Below the pieces are notes generated by a model, which saw only the letters and a list, made by a program, of their open reading frames with translations, was not told where the DNA came from and searched no databases. Below are positions 1 to 8,233 of a DNA stretch of 26,980 nucleotides, in pieces. The position numbers were made by a program, and so were the translations under genes. Numbering within the stretch: position 1 is the stretch's first letter; each line of letters starts with the position of its first letter. Origin of the DNA: an uncultured Collinsella sp. (GTDB lineage: Bacteria; Actinomycetota; Coriobacteriia; Coriobacteriales; Coriobacteriaceae); contig CAUDZT010000030.1 of NCBI GenBank assembly GCA_958453935.1, positions 1-26,980 on the forward strand, given 5' to 3'.

Positions 1-1181
1 ACCTCGACCGGTCGATCGGCGTAATAGTTGAGCAGCGCCTGGCAGGTCTCGTTGGCATCGGCCGAAGTCGCACGCGCCACGTTAGCCAGGGCAAAATCGA
101 GCACCGTGGTATCGACGGGAACGGCGGCTTCGCCCTCCCCCGCGCCCATGCCAAAGCCCTCGATCGGCAGCGGATACGTGCCCTCGACCTCCATACGACC
201 CGAGGTAATGGTACCCGTCTTGTCCAGGCACAGCACGTCGACGCGAGCGAGCGTCTCGATGCAGTAGAGCTGCTGCGCCAGCACCTTGCGGCGGGCCAGG
301 CGCACCGTGGCGATGGCGAGCACCGACGAGGTCAGCAGCACCAGGCCTTGCGGGATCATGCCCAGCAGGGCGCCCACCGTGGACAGCAGCGCCGACGAGG
401 GCACGCGGCCGGCCAACAGCTCGGAGAAGCACCACGAAAGCGCGCTATCGCCCGGGGTTCCCGCGGCATCCCACAGCTCGCTCACACTCGAGGCAAACAA
501 CGCCAAACCGAGCGGGATCATGATGATGCTCGCAAAGCGCACGATGGCATTAAGCGCGTTCATGATCTCGGAATTGACCTTTTTGACGTACTTGGCCTCG
601 TTATTAATTTTAGCCACGTAGTTGTCGGCGCCGACATGGATCACGCGGGCGCGCAGCAAGCCCGAGTCGATAAAGCTGCCGCTCATGAGCTCGGAACCGG
701 GCTGTTTCTTAATAAGGTCGCTCTCGCCCGTCAGCAGGCTCTCGTTCACGAGCGCCTCGCCCGAAACCACCACGGCGTCAGCGGGAATCTGGTCGCCGCG
801 CCCCAGGCGGATAATGTCGTCGAGCACGATCTGGTCCAGGTCGAGCTCCACCTCGGAGCCGTCGCGCACCGCGATGGCCTTCTTGGAGGTCAGCAGCGTG
901 AGCTTATCGACCATCTTCTTGGAACGCATGGACTGAATGACGCCAATAGCGGTATTGAGGAACACCACGAACAGGAACGTCAGATTCTTAAACGAACCGG
1001 TCAAAATAACCAGGAATGCCAAGATCACGTTGATCAAATTGAACAGCGTGCAGAGGTTCTCGATGATGAGCTCTTTGACCGACTTGGTCTTGAGCTCCAT
1101 GTTGCGGTTGATCTTACCGGCGGCGATGCGCTCCTCGACCTCGGCGGTCGAGAGTCCGCGCTCGATATCCGTTGCTGCCAT
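1..1181 (-). CDS. Cation-transporting P-type ATPase, HAD type (3' part missing)
   Basis: ATP-driven cation pump of the inner membrane, cut by the left window edge; about 393 residues are present. The reverse-strand frame is open from the edge to the start. It shows the actuator motif LTGES near residue 150, a membrane segment ending in the PQGL motif (PEGL in many relatives), and the phosphorylation motif DKTGT with the acceptor Asp near residue 320. The nucleotide-binding and C-terminal membrane parts lie outside the window. The short N-terminus without a heavy-metal CXXC domain and the run LARVDVLCLDKTGT resemble the CtpE/MgtA-like group of Ca2+/Mg2+ pumps, but the substrate is inference. 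I chose the ATG at 1181 because GGGA lies 6 bases upstream; an in-frame ATG at 1193 is also possible. The gene lies downstream of a tRNA with its own terminator, so it probably has separate transcription. Confidence 0.88.
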   Translation of the reverse strand, partial: MAATDIERGLSTAEVEERIAAGKINRNMELKTKSVKELIIENLCTLFNLINVILAFLVILTGSFKNLTFLFVVFLNTAIGVIQSMRSKKMVDKLTLLTSKKAIAVRDGSEVELDLDQIVLDDIIRLGRGDQIPADAVVVSGEALVNESLLTGESDLIKKQPGSELMSGSFIDSGLLRARVIHVGADNYVAKINNEAKYVKKVNSEIMNALNAIVRFASIIMIPLGLALFASSVSELWDAAGTPGDSALSWCFSELLAGRVPSSALLSTVGALLGMIPQGLVLLTSSVLAIATVRLARRKVLAQQLYCIETLARVDVLCLDKTGTITSGRMEVEGTYPLPIEGFGMGAGEGEAAVPVDTTVLDFALANVARATSADANETCQALLNYYADRPVE

Positions 1182-1210
1182 ACCACGTCCCATCACGTCG
1201 CGTCGGTATA

Positions 1211-1246
1211 AGAAAAACCGCCCGGACCATGCGAGGTTCGGACGGT
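1211..1246 (-). terminator. Intrinsic terminator after tRNA-Arg(CCG)
   Basis: Read on the minus strand, ACCGTCCG (1246-1239) pairs with CGGGCGGT (1224-1217) with one G-T pair, followed directly by a T run. It lies 11 bases past the tRNA 3' end and ends tRNA transcription before the P-type ATPase. Confidence 0.8.
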
Positions 1247-1257
1247 CTCACGTTCGA

Positions 1258-1334
1258 TGGTGCCCCATGTTGGATTCGAACCAACGGCCTTCTGCTCCGG
1301 AGGCAGACGCTCTAATCCCCTGAGCTAATAGGGC
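1258..1334 (-). tRNA. tRNA-Arg, anticodon CCG
   Basis: A full cloverleaf is visible on the minus strand. The acceptor arm is GCCCTAT paired with ATGGGGC (one G-T pair). The D stem is GCTC/GAGC. The anticodon stem is TCTGC/GCAGA around loop CTCCGGA, which gives anticodon CCG. The T arm is GTTGG-TTCGAAT-CCAAC, with discriminator A and an encoded CCA (1260-1258). It reads CGG arginine codons. Confidence 0.95.
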
Positions 1335-1345
1335 CAACGTTTGGC

Positions 1346-1375
1346 ATTATACCCAAGTGCACCACGGGCTATCAA
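1346..1375 (-). promoter_or_regulatory. Sigma-70-type promoter of tRNA-Arg(CCG)
   Basis: On the minus strand TTGATA (1375-1370) and TATAAT (1351-1346) are separated by 18 bases. The -10 box ends 11 bases before the mature tRNA 5' end, which fits a stable-RNA promoter. Confidence 0.75.
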
Positions 1376-1480
1376 AATAAAAGAAAAAGCTTTGCAATTC
1401 CGGGGAAGACGCGGCGCAACGGCTCACTTTAGAAGGCAAAAGCGAATCAGATAGTATAAACTCTCATGCACCATATATAC

Positions 1481-1505
1481 ACGGCTCGCGATGCGGGCCG
1501 TTTTT
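1481..1505 (+). terminator. Terminator-like hairpin in the aroF leader (possible attenuator)
   Basis: ACGGCTCGC (1481-1489) pairs with GCGGGCCGT (1493-1501), nine pairs including one G-T, and runs into five Ts (1501-1505). It ends only 33 bases before the aroF start and no plus-strand gene lies upstream. A role in regulated termination is therefore more likely than a simple gene end. A TATAAA box lies at 1455-1460, so a transcript starting near 1466 would include the hairpin. The tight 3-base loop could instead open to five. Confidence 0.6.
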
Positions 1506-1538
1506 GCAAGGGTTATCCATCGAGGTGAGAGGCACACC

Positions 1539-2561
1539 ATGATTGCAATTTTAAAGCAGAGCGCCAGCGACGAGGCCGTCAGCCATATCGTCAGCTGGAT
1601 TGAGAAAAAGGGCCTGAAGACCGACGTCTCGCGCGGCGAGAACGAGACGATCATCGGCCTGGTGGGCGATACGACCAAGATCGACCCATTCCTGCTCGAG
1701 TCCATGGACGTCGTCGAGCGCGTGCAGCGCGTCTCCGAGCCTTTTAAGCGCGCCAACCGCAAATTCCACCCCGAGGACTCCATCATCGACTGCGGCCACG
1801 GCGTACATGTAGGCGGCGACCAGTTCCAGGTCATCGCCGGACCGTGCTCGGTCGAGGGCGAGAACCTCATCCGCATCGCACGCCGCGTGAAGGCCGCCGG
1901 CGCCACGATGCTGCGCGGTGGCGCCTACAAGCCCCGCACCTCCCCTTACGCCTACCAAGGCATGGGCCCCGCCGGCCTGGATCTGCTGTGCGAGGCATCC
2001 GCCGAGCTCGACATGCCGATCGTCACCGAGATCATGGACCCGCGCGACGTGCAGGTCTTCCTGGACAAAAAGATCGACGTCATGCAGATCGGCGCCCGCA
2101 ACGCCCAGAACTTCCCCCTGCTCAAAGAGGTCGGCAAGACCAAGACCCCGATCCTGCTCAAGCGTGGCATGGCCGGCACCGTCGACGAGCTACTCATGGC
2201 CGCCGAGTACATCATGAGCGAGGGCAACGACAACGTCATCCTGTGCGAGCGCGGCATCCGCACCTTCGAGACCCGCACCCGCAACACCTTCGACCTCAAC
2301 GCCGTGCCGGTGCTGCACCACCTGTCGCACCTGCCCGTCGTCGCCGACCCCAGCCACGCCACCGGCTACACCCGCTATGTCGAGCCCATGGCGCTCGCCG
2401 CGACCGCCTGCGGTGCCAACGGCCTGGAGATCGAGGTCCACGACGATCCGAGCCACGCCTGGTCCGACGGCGCTCAGGCTCTCACGCCCGACCAGTTCGA
2501 CGACACCATGCGCCGCATCCGAGCCATCCGCGAGGTCGTCTGCCAAGAGACCATGGAGTAG
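1539..2561 (+). CDS. aroF: 3-deoxy-7-phosphoheptulonate (DAHP) synthase, type I-beta
   Basis: Condenses phosphoenolpyruvate and erythrose-4-phosphate to DAHP, the entry step of the shikimate pathway. The protein has 340 residues. Residues 1-70 form a ferredoxin-like regulatory domain as in Thermotoga-type enzymes, where it mediates feedback inhibition by tyrosine. The TIM barrel follows, with GPCSVE (metal-ligand Cys103), RGGAYKPRTSPY, KRGM, LCERGIRTFE and DPSHATG. I chose the ATG at 1539 because GAGAGG stands just upstream and the family begins with a short strand at this point; an in-frame ATG at 1491 has no ribosome site and lies inside the leader hairpin. It is the first gene of the aromatic operon, and tyrA starts 3 bases after its stop. 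Tyrosine sensitivity is inferred from the domain only. Confidence 0.96.
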   Translation: MIAILKQSASDEAVSHIVSWIEKKGLKTDVSRGENETIIGLVGDTTKIDPFLLESMDVVERVQRVSEPFKRANRKFHPEDSIIDCGHGVHVGGDQFQVIAGPCSVEGENLIRIARRVKAAGATMLRGGAYKPRTSPYAYQGMGPAGLDLLCEASAELDMPIVTEIMDPRDVQVFLDKKIDVMQIGARNAQNFPLLKEVGKTKTPILLKRGMAGTVDELLMAAEYIMSEGNDNVILCERGIRTFETRTRNTFDLNAVPVLHHLSHLPVVADPSHATGYTRYVEPMALAATACGANGLEIEVHDDPSHAWSDGAQALTPDQFDDTMRRIRAIREVVCQETME

Positions 2562-2564
2562 CCC

Positions 2565-3479
2565 ATGGGTACGGTGAGAAACGCGCGCGTCAACCAGGGC
2601 GGCCCCAAATGCGCCGGCATCGTCGGCTTGGGCCTCATCGGCGGCAGTTTTGCCCGCGGCTACGCGCAGGCGGGCGTTCGCGTGCTTGCCTGGGACCCCG
2701 ACGATGACGTGACGACGGCCGCCAGCATGGGCACCGTGGCCGGCGAGCTCAACGACGAGACGCTCGGCGAATGCGACATCATCGTCCTGGCTTGCTACCC
2801 CGAGGCCTGCATCGAGTGGCTCGAAGCGCATGCCCAGGCACTCGCCGACACCACCGATACCGAGGCCATCATGGGTCCCGTGGTGATCGACACGGTGGGC
2901 GTCAAGGGCATCGTGTGCGAGCGCGCCTTTGAGCTTGCCCGCGAGCACGGCTTTTACTTTGTGGGCGCGCACCCCATGGCGGGCACCCAGTTCTCGGGCT
3001 ACGCTCACTCCTGTGCCGACCTGTTCCAGGGCGCGCCACTCGTGCTCGTTCCGCCCGCGGTGGACGATGCGCTCAAGCTGGAGCTTTTGGGCCAGGTGCG
3101 CGAGATGGTGCGCCCCTTGGGCTTTGGCAAGTTCAGCGTGACCAGCGCCGCAGAGCACGACCGTGTCATCGCCTTCACGAGCCAGCTTGCGCACGTGGTA
3201 TCCAACGCCTACGTCAAAAGCCCCACTGCCCAGGTCCACCACGGCTTTTCGGCCGGTAGCTACCGCGATCTCACCCGCGTGGCGCACCTCAACCCGCAAA
3301 TGTGGTCCGAGCTCATGATCGACGACGCCGACGCACTCGCCTTCGAGATCGACCATCTGATCGAGTCGCTTGGCGCCTACAGCCGTGCGCTCAAGGACCG
3401 CGACCAGCGCTATCTGGAGAATCTCCTTGCCGAGGGCGACCGCATTAAGCGCGCGCTCGACGACGAGGCCTCCCACTAG
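2565..3479 (+). CDS. tyrA: Prephenate (or arogenate) dehydrogenase
   Basis: Oxidative decarboxylation of prephenate towards tyrosine, with NAD(P). The protein has 304 residues. A Rossmann domain begins with GLGLIGGS near residue 22 and a helical dimer domain makes up the C-terminal half. VDTVGVKG and HPMAGTQFSGY match the family substrate-binding segment with its conserved His. There is no chorismate mutase fusion and no C-terminal ACT domain, so direct tyrosine feedback would need another site. GGAG inside the end of aroF is the ribosome site, and the 3-base gap suggests translational coupling. Whether it prefers prephenate or arogenate cannot be read from the sequence. Confidence 0.94.
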   Translation: MGTVRNARVNQGGPKCAGIVGLGLIGGSFARGYAQAGVRVLAWDPDDDVTTAASMGTVAGELNDETLGECDIIVLACYPEACIEWLEAHAQALADTTDTEAIMGPVVIDTVGVKGIVCERAFELAREHGFYFVGAHPMAGTQFSGYAHSCADLFQGAPLVLVPPAVDDALKLELLGQVREMVRPLGFGKFSVTSAAEHDRVIAFTSQLAHVVSNAYVKSPTAQVHHGFSAGSYRDLTRVAHLNPQMWSELMIDDADALAFEIDHLIESLGAYSRALKDRDQRYLENLLAEGDRIKRALDDEASH

Positions 3480-3515
3480 ACCACCTATCACGCCAGGTCG
3501 AAAGGACCGAAGCTT

Positions 3516-4622
3516 ATGGCGATTACCATCGATATCGACACCGCACGCCCCTACCAGGTGCATGTTGGCACGTTTTTGCTGGAGCAGGCGGGACCGCTCG
3601 TGCGCGCCACTGCCGGCGGCACCAAGGCCGTCATCGTGACGGACACCAACGTGGGCCCGCTCTACCAAATGCCCGTTAAGCAGAGTCTGGAGGCATCAGG
3701 CTACGAGGTGAGCATCTGCACCTTCGAGGCCGGCGAGGCCCATAAGCGCGCCGAGACCTATGTTGCCATTTTGGAGTTTGTGGCCGAGCACGAGCTTTCA
3801 CGCTCCGACGTGATCGTGGCACTCGGCGGCGGTGTCGTGGGCGACGTGGCGGGCTTTGTGGCCGCCACCTACATGCGCGGCTGCAAGTTTGTGCAGATCC
3901 CGACGAGCCTGCTCGCCATGGTGGATTCGTCGGTGGGCGGCAAGACCGCCATCGACCTGGCTGCCGGCAAGAACTTGGCCGGCGCCTTTTGGCAGCCGAG
4001 CGTGGTTATCGCCGACGTGGGGTGCCTGGCCACCCTCACGCCCGAGCAGTTCGCCGACGGCTGCGGCGAGGTCGTCAAGCACGCCGTGATCGCCGACCCG
4101 GAGCTTTTCGCCGAGCTGGAGAAGACCCCGCTCACGCTGGAGCTACTCAACCACGATGTGGCCCGCGTGGCGCTCATCATCGCCCGCAACATCGACATCA
4201 AGCGCGCCGTGGTCGTCGCCGACGAGCGCGAAACCAACCAGCGCAAGCTCCTCAACTTTGGACACAGCGCCGGACATGCCGTTGAAGCCTGCGAGCACTT
4301 TGAGCTCGGACACGGCAACTGCGTGTCGATCGGCATGGGCATCATCACGCGCGCCGCAGCCCTGCACGGTATTTGCGATGCTGCACTGCCCGGTCGTATT
4401 GAAGAGCTCTGCGCCCGCCACGGCCTCAAGACCCGCTGCGACCTAGATGCCGATGCCGTCTTTGCCGAGGCGCTCCACGACAAGAAGCGCGCGGGCGACA
4501 CCATCGACCTGGTGATTCCGCACGGCATTGGCCGCTGCAGCATCGACCGCACGCCGCTTTCCACTTTCCACGAACTCATTGCCGAGGGCCTCGGCCAGAA
4601 GGGAGACGCATCCGCATGCTAG
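3516..4622 (+). CDS. aroB: 3-dehydroquinate synthase
   Basis: Converts DAHP to 3-dehydroquinate, the second shikimate step, using NAD+ and a divalent metal. The 368 residues match the usual length. Clear family blocks are GGGVVGDVAGFVAATYMRG (NAD-binding), IPTSLLAMVDSSVGGKTAID, GEVVKHAVI with a metal-ligand Glu, and NFGHSAGHAVE plus a later HGNCVSIGM segment carrying the metal-ligand histidines. AAAGGA precedes the ATG by about 10 bases. Its stop lies inside the start of aroA (ATGCTAG), a 7-base overlap that suggests coupled translation. Confidence 0.97.
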   Translation: MAITIDIDTARPYQVHVGTFLLEQAGPLVRATAGGTKAVIVTDTNVGPLYQMPVKQSLEASGYEVSICTFEAGEAHKRAETYVAILEFVAEHELSRSDVIVALGGGVVGDVAGFVAATYMRGCKFVQIPTSLLAMVDSSVGGKTAIDLAAGKNLAGAFWQPSVVIADVGCLATLTPEQFADGCGEVVKHAVIADPELFAELEKTPLTLELLNHDVARVALIIARNIDIKRAVVVADERETNQRKLLNFGHSAGHAVEACEHFELGHGNCVSIGMGIITRAAALHGICDAALPGRIEELCARHGLKTRCDLDADAVFAEALHDKKRAGDTIDLVIPHGIGRCSIDRTPLSTFHELIAEGLGQKGDASAC

Positions 4623-5935
4623 CCCGCATCACCCCGTCCCCACTCAAGGGCACCGTTCCCGCCATCGCATCCAAATCGATGGCACATCGCCTGATCATCT
4701 GCGCGGCGCTTGCCAACGGCGAGACACACATCACCTGCAACACCACCTGCGCCGACATCGAGGCTACGGTGCGTTGCCTTACGGCACTCGGTGCCCGCAT
4801 CGAGACCGTCGAGGACGGCTTCCAGGTCCACCCCACCATGAAGAGTATTGAGTTTGGCCTGCTCAAGGCCCTTGCCGGCGGCACGCTCGACTGCGGTGAA
4901 AGTGGCTCCACGCTCCGCTTTATGTTGCCCGTCGCCTGCGCGCTGGGCGCAGAAGCAACTTTTGTGGGTCAGGGACGCTTGGGCGCCCGCCCGCTCTCCC
5001 CGCTCTCGGACGAGATCATCGCCGCCGGCTGCGACCTACAGGGTCTGGGCGGTTTTCCGCTCAAGACGAGCGGACGCATGCGACCGGGCACCTTTGTGCT
5101 GCCGGGCAACGTGAGCTCGCAGTACATCTCGGGCCTGCTGCTGGCAGCCCCGTTGCTCGCCCAGCCCTCCTGCGTGCAGGTATGCGGCCTTATCGAGAGC
5201 CGCCCCTACATCAACCTAACGATCCAGGCCATGAAGGCCTTCGGCATCGAGGTCAACGTCGAGCGTATTCCGGCCAAGGACGGCCAGCCCGAGGTCACGA
5301 ACTTCCGCGTGAGCAGCGGCTCGTACCGCACGCCCGGCAGCGTTGCCGTCGAGGGCGACTGGTCCAACGCTGCCTTTTGGCTGTGCGCCGGTGCCATCGG
5401 ATGCGACCCCATCACCGTCGAGGGCGTGTCGCTGAGCTCCGCACAGGGCGACCGCAACGTGCTCGCCGCGCTTTCGCGCTTTGGGGCCCGCATCGTGCGC
5501 TCAACCAACGCCGCCACCGTGCAGTCCGACAAGCTCGCCGGCTTTGAGATGAGCGCCCACGACATTCCCGACCTGGTACCCGTTATCTCTGCCGTGGCAT
5601 CGTTGGCGCAAGGCCGCACCTTTATCCGCGATTGCGCCCGCCTGCGCATCAAGGAATCCGACCGTCTGGCCACCACCACCCGCGAACTCACCGCGCTGGG
5701 CGCGCAGGTGCGCATTGCCGGCGATGACCTCATCATCAAGGGTGTCGATGCCTTTACCGGCGGCGAGGTCGATTCGCACAACGACCACCGCATCGCTATG
5801 ATGGCCGCCATCGCCGCGAGCCGCGCCACCGGCGAGGTCGTGATCCACGGCGCCGAGGCCGTCAACAAGTCCTATCCCGATTTCTTCGAACACTACCGCC
5901 TGCTGGGCGGCAAGGTCACGCTCGAGGAGGAATAG
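4616..5935 (+). CDS. aroA: 3-phosphoshikimate 1-carboxyvinyltransferase (EPSP synthase)
   Basis: Transfers the enolpyruvyl group of PEP to shikimate-3-phosphate. The protein has 439 residues in the usual two-domain repeat fold. Visible family blocks are SKSMAHR near residue 22, CGESGSTLRFMLPVA near residue 100, SSQYISGLL, RIKESDRLA and DHRIAMMAA near the C-terminus. The active-site loop reads GESGSTLRF where E. coli has an NAGTAMR-type loop, a variant common in Gram-positive enzymes. The start overlaps the end of aroB, with GGGAG upstream as ribosome site. aroC begins one base after the stop. Confidence 0.97.
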   Translation: MLARITPSPLKGTVPAIASKSMAHRLIICAALANGETHITCNTTCADIEATVRCLTALGARIETVEDGFQVHPTMKSIEFGLLKALAGGTLDCGESGSTLRFMLPVACALGAEATFVGQGRLGARPLSPLSDEIIAAGCDLQGLGGFPLKTSGRMRPGTFVLPGNVSSQYISGLLLAAPLLAQPSCVQVCGLIESRPYINLTIQAMKAFGIEVNVERIPAKDGQPEVTNFRVSSGSYRTPGSVAVEGDWSNAAFWLCAGAIGCDPITVEGVSLSSAQGDRNVLAALSRFGARIVRSTNAATVQSDKLAGFEMSAHDIPDLVPVISAVASLAQGRTFIRDCARLRIKESDRLATTTRELTALGAQVRIAGDDLIIKGVDAFTGGEVDSHNDHRIAMMAAIAASRATGEVVIHGAEAVNKSYPDFFEHYRLLGGKVTLEEE

Positions 5936-5936
5936 C

Positions 5937-7034
5937 ATGTCCTCGACCTTTGGCAACGTTTTACATCTGAGCATTTTCGGCCAGTCGCACTCCCCTGCTA
6001 TCGGCTGCTCACTCGACGGCATCCCGGCGGGCATCGCCGTGGATCAGGAGAAGCTGCAGGCCTTCCTCAACCGTCGCGCCCCCGGTCGCGACGAGACCGC
6101 GACCAAACGCCGCGAGGCAGACGCCGTCCACATTTTCGCCGGTGTGGTTGATGGACACACCACGGGCGCGCCTATCGCCGCGATCATCGAGAACACCAAC
6201 ACGCGCTCCAAGGACTACTCCGAGCTGCGCCGCAAGCCCCGCCCGGGCCATGCGGATTTCCCGGCACGCGTGAAGTGCCACAACATGCACGACGTCGCCG
6301 GCGGCGGACACTTCTCCGGCCGCCTGACGGCGCCCTTATGCATCGCGGGCAGCATCGCGCTGCAGGCGCTCGAGGCCCGCGGCATTAACGTGATGGCGCA
6401 CGTGGCGCAGATCGGTGGCATCTCCGACCTGCCCATGGACGACATGGTCTATCGCGAGGCCGACCGCAAGGCGATCCTTACAAACGACCTGCCCTGCATT
6501 GACGCCGCAGCTGCCGGTCGCATGCGCGAGGAGATTCTGGCCGCACGCGACGAGCTCGACAGCATCGGTGGCATCGTGGAGTGCGGCATCTACGGGCTTC
6601 CCGCGGGCATCGGCGACCCCATGTTCGACGGCATCGAGAACCGCATCGCACAAATCGCGTTTGGCATTCCCGCCGTAAAGGGTGTGGAGTTTGGCATGGG
6701 CTTTGCCGTGGCCGCTATGCGCGGCAGCGAGAACAACGATCCGTACCGCGTAGATGCCGAGACCGGCGAGATTGCGGTCGAGTCCAACAACGCCGGCGGC
6801 ATCCTGGGCGGTATTTCCACAGGCGCACCCGTCATGTGGCGTATGGCCGTAAAGCCGACGCCCTCCATCGGCCGCGAGCAGCAAACCGTGGACATGGACG
6901 CCATGGAAAATGCCGAGCTCTCGGTCCACGGCCGTCACGATCCCTGCATCGTCCCCAGAGCCGTCCCCGTAGCCGAAGCAGCCGCCGCCCTCGCCATCTG
7001 GGACGCCCTCCTCGAGGACGCAGGCCAGTTCTAA
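5937..7034 (+). CDS. aroC: Chorismate synthase
   Basis: Makes chorismate from EPSP by anti-1,4-elimination with reduced FMN, the last common step before the aromatic amino acid branches. The protein has 365 residues. The N-terminus FGQSHSPAIGCSLDG and PAGIAVDQEKLQ, then RRAPGRDETATKR, RPGHADF and GGGHFSGRLTA, match the family signatures, as does the C-terminal GRHDPCIVPRAVPVAEA block with its conserved His and Arg. GGAGGAA at the end of aroA is the ribosome site. A 53-base gap with small dyads separates it from pheA. Confidence 0.97.
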   Translation: MSSTFGNVLHLSIFGQSHSPAIGCSLDGIPAGIAVDQEKLQAFLNRRAPGRDETATKRREADAVHIFAGVVDGHTTGAPIAAIIENTNTRSKDYSELRRKPRPGHADFPARVKCHNMHDVAGGGHFSGRLTAPLCIAGSIALQALEARGINVMAHVAQIGGISDLPMDDMVYREADRKAILTNDLPCIDAAAAGRMREEILAARDELDSIGGIVECGIYGLPAGIGDPMFDGIENRIAQIAFGIPAVKGVEFGMGFAVAAMRGSENNDPYRVDAETGEIAVESNNAGGILGGISTGAPVMWRMAVKPTPSIGREQQTVDMDAMENAELSVHGRHDPCIVPRAVPVAEAAAALAIWDALLEDAGQF

Positions 7035-7087
7035 CCCGACTCACCTGAGTTGCCCATCAACTCTGTCATTACGTGAAAGGGGCCTCC

Positions 7088-8233
7088 ATGGACCTTGCCG
7101 ATATTCGCCAGACCATCGATGGCATCGACACCACGCTCCTCAACAGCTTTGTCGAGCGTATGGACATTGCCACCGAGGTCGCCAAATCAAAGATCGAGAT
7201 GGGCAAGGCCGTCTTTGACCCCGCCCGCGAGCGCTCCAAACTCAACAACCTCGCCAGCCGCGCGCCCGAGCGCTACGAGGCACAGACCATCGCCCTGTTC
7301 CGCTTGCTCATGAGCATGAGCAAGGCCGAGCAGCAGCGCTACATCAACGAGCTCAAGGGCATCACGGTCTCGCAAAAGACCCATGCCACGGCCGTGGCCT
7401 TCGATACGCCCTTCCCCCAGACTGCCAGCGTCGCCTGCCAGGGCGTGGAAGGTGCCTATAGTCAGATAGCCGCGTGCAAGCTCTTCGACGTGCCGGATAT
7501 TGCGTTCTTCGAGACCTTCGAGGGCGTCATGCGCGCTGTGCGCGACGGCTTCTGCGAGTTTGGCGTGCTGCCCATCGAGAACTCCACAGCCGGATCGGTC
7601 AACGCCGTCTACGACCTGCTCGCACAGTTCGACTTCCATATCGTGCGCTCGCTGCGCCTCAAGATCGATCACAACCTGCTCGTCAAGCCCGGCACCAAGC
7701 TCGCGGACATACGCGAGGTCTACAGCCACGGCCAAGCCATTGCCCAGTGTGCCGGCTTTATCGAGTCCCACGACCTGCACGCCACCAAGTACCCAAACAC
7801 GGCCATGTCGGCCGAGATGGTCGCCAACTCCGAGCGCACCGACGTCGCCGCCATCGCCTCGCGCAGCTGTGCCACGCTGTATGGCCTGGAGGTGCTGGAG
7901 CCCAACATTCAGGACTCGGACAACAACTACACGCGCTTTGTCGTCATCAGCCGCGAGCCGCGCGTCTACCCCTGCGCCAACCGTACCTCGCTCATGATCA
8001 CCACGGCCAACGAGCCGGGTGCGCTCTATCGCGTACTCGAGCGCTTCTACGCGCTCAATATCAACCTCATCAAGCTCGAGAGCCGCCCCATTCCTGGCCG
8101 CGACTTTGAGTTTATGTTCTACTTTGACCTGGACTGCCCCTTTGGCAGCAAGGCCCTCGACGACCTGCTTGATTCCATCGACGACGTGTGCGAGAGCTTC
8201 ACCTACTTTGGCAGTTACACGGAGGTGCTCTAG
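7088..8233 (+). CDS. pheA: Bifunctional chorismate mutase / prephenate dehydratase
   Basis: Converts chorismate to prephenate and then phenylpyruvate, the phenylalanine branch. The protein has 381 residues. Residues 1-88 are an AroQ-type helical chorismate mutase (start MDLADIRQTIDGID). Residues 113-290 are the dehydratase, with GVEGAYSQ, FEGVMRAVRDG, LPIENSTAGSV and the catalytic NYTRF segment. From about residue 298 there is an ACT domain with NEPGALYRVL and ESRP, the phenylalanine-binding motif. Feedback control by phenylalanine is therefore expected from the family. The ATG at 7088 has GAAAGGGG 7 bases upstream; an in-frame GTG at 7073 overlaps that site and is unlikely. The stop abuts the ATG of aroEK. 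Confidence 0.95.
   Translation: MDLADIRQTIDGIDTTLLNSFVERMDIATEVAKSKIEMGKAVFDPARERSKLNNLASRAPERYEAQTIALFRLLMSMSKAEQQRYINELKGITVSQKTHATAVAFDTPFPQTASVACQGVEGAYSQIAACKLFDVPDIAFFETFEGVMRAVRDGFCEFGVLPIENSTAGSVNAVYDLLAQFDFHIVRSLRLKIDHNLLVKPGTKLADIREVYSHGQAIAQCAGFIESHDLHATKYPNTAMSAEMVANSERTDVAAIASRSCATLYGLEVLEPNIQDSDNNYTRFVVISREPRVYPCANRTSLMITTANEPGALYRVLERFYALNINLIKLESRPIPGRDFEFMFYFDLDCPFGSKALDDLLDSIDDVCESFTYFGSYTEVL

Noticed and set aside
348..1211. Long plus-strand open frame opposite the P-type ATPase
   Set aside because: It is the antisense of a gene with clear P-type ATPase motifs and encodes no recognisable protein.
1466..1528. A 20-codon frame in the aroF leader as an annotated gene
   Set aside because: No ribosome site and only three aromatic codons in twenty; kept as a remark in the attenuator finding, not as a gene.
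2190..3668. 492-codon minus-strand frame across tyrA
   Set aside because: GC-rich antisense shadow; tyrA and aroB on the plus strand carry full family motifs.
7039..7063. Small alternative dyads between aroC and pheA as a terminator or riboswitch
   Set aside because: Stems of only five or six pairs, no T run and no known riboswitch motif.
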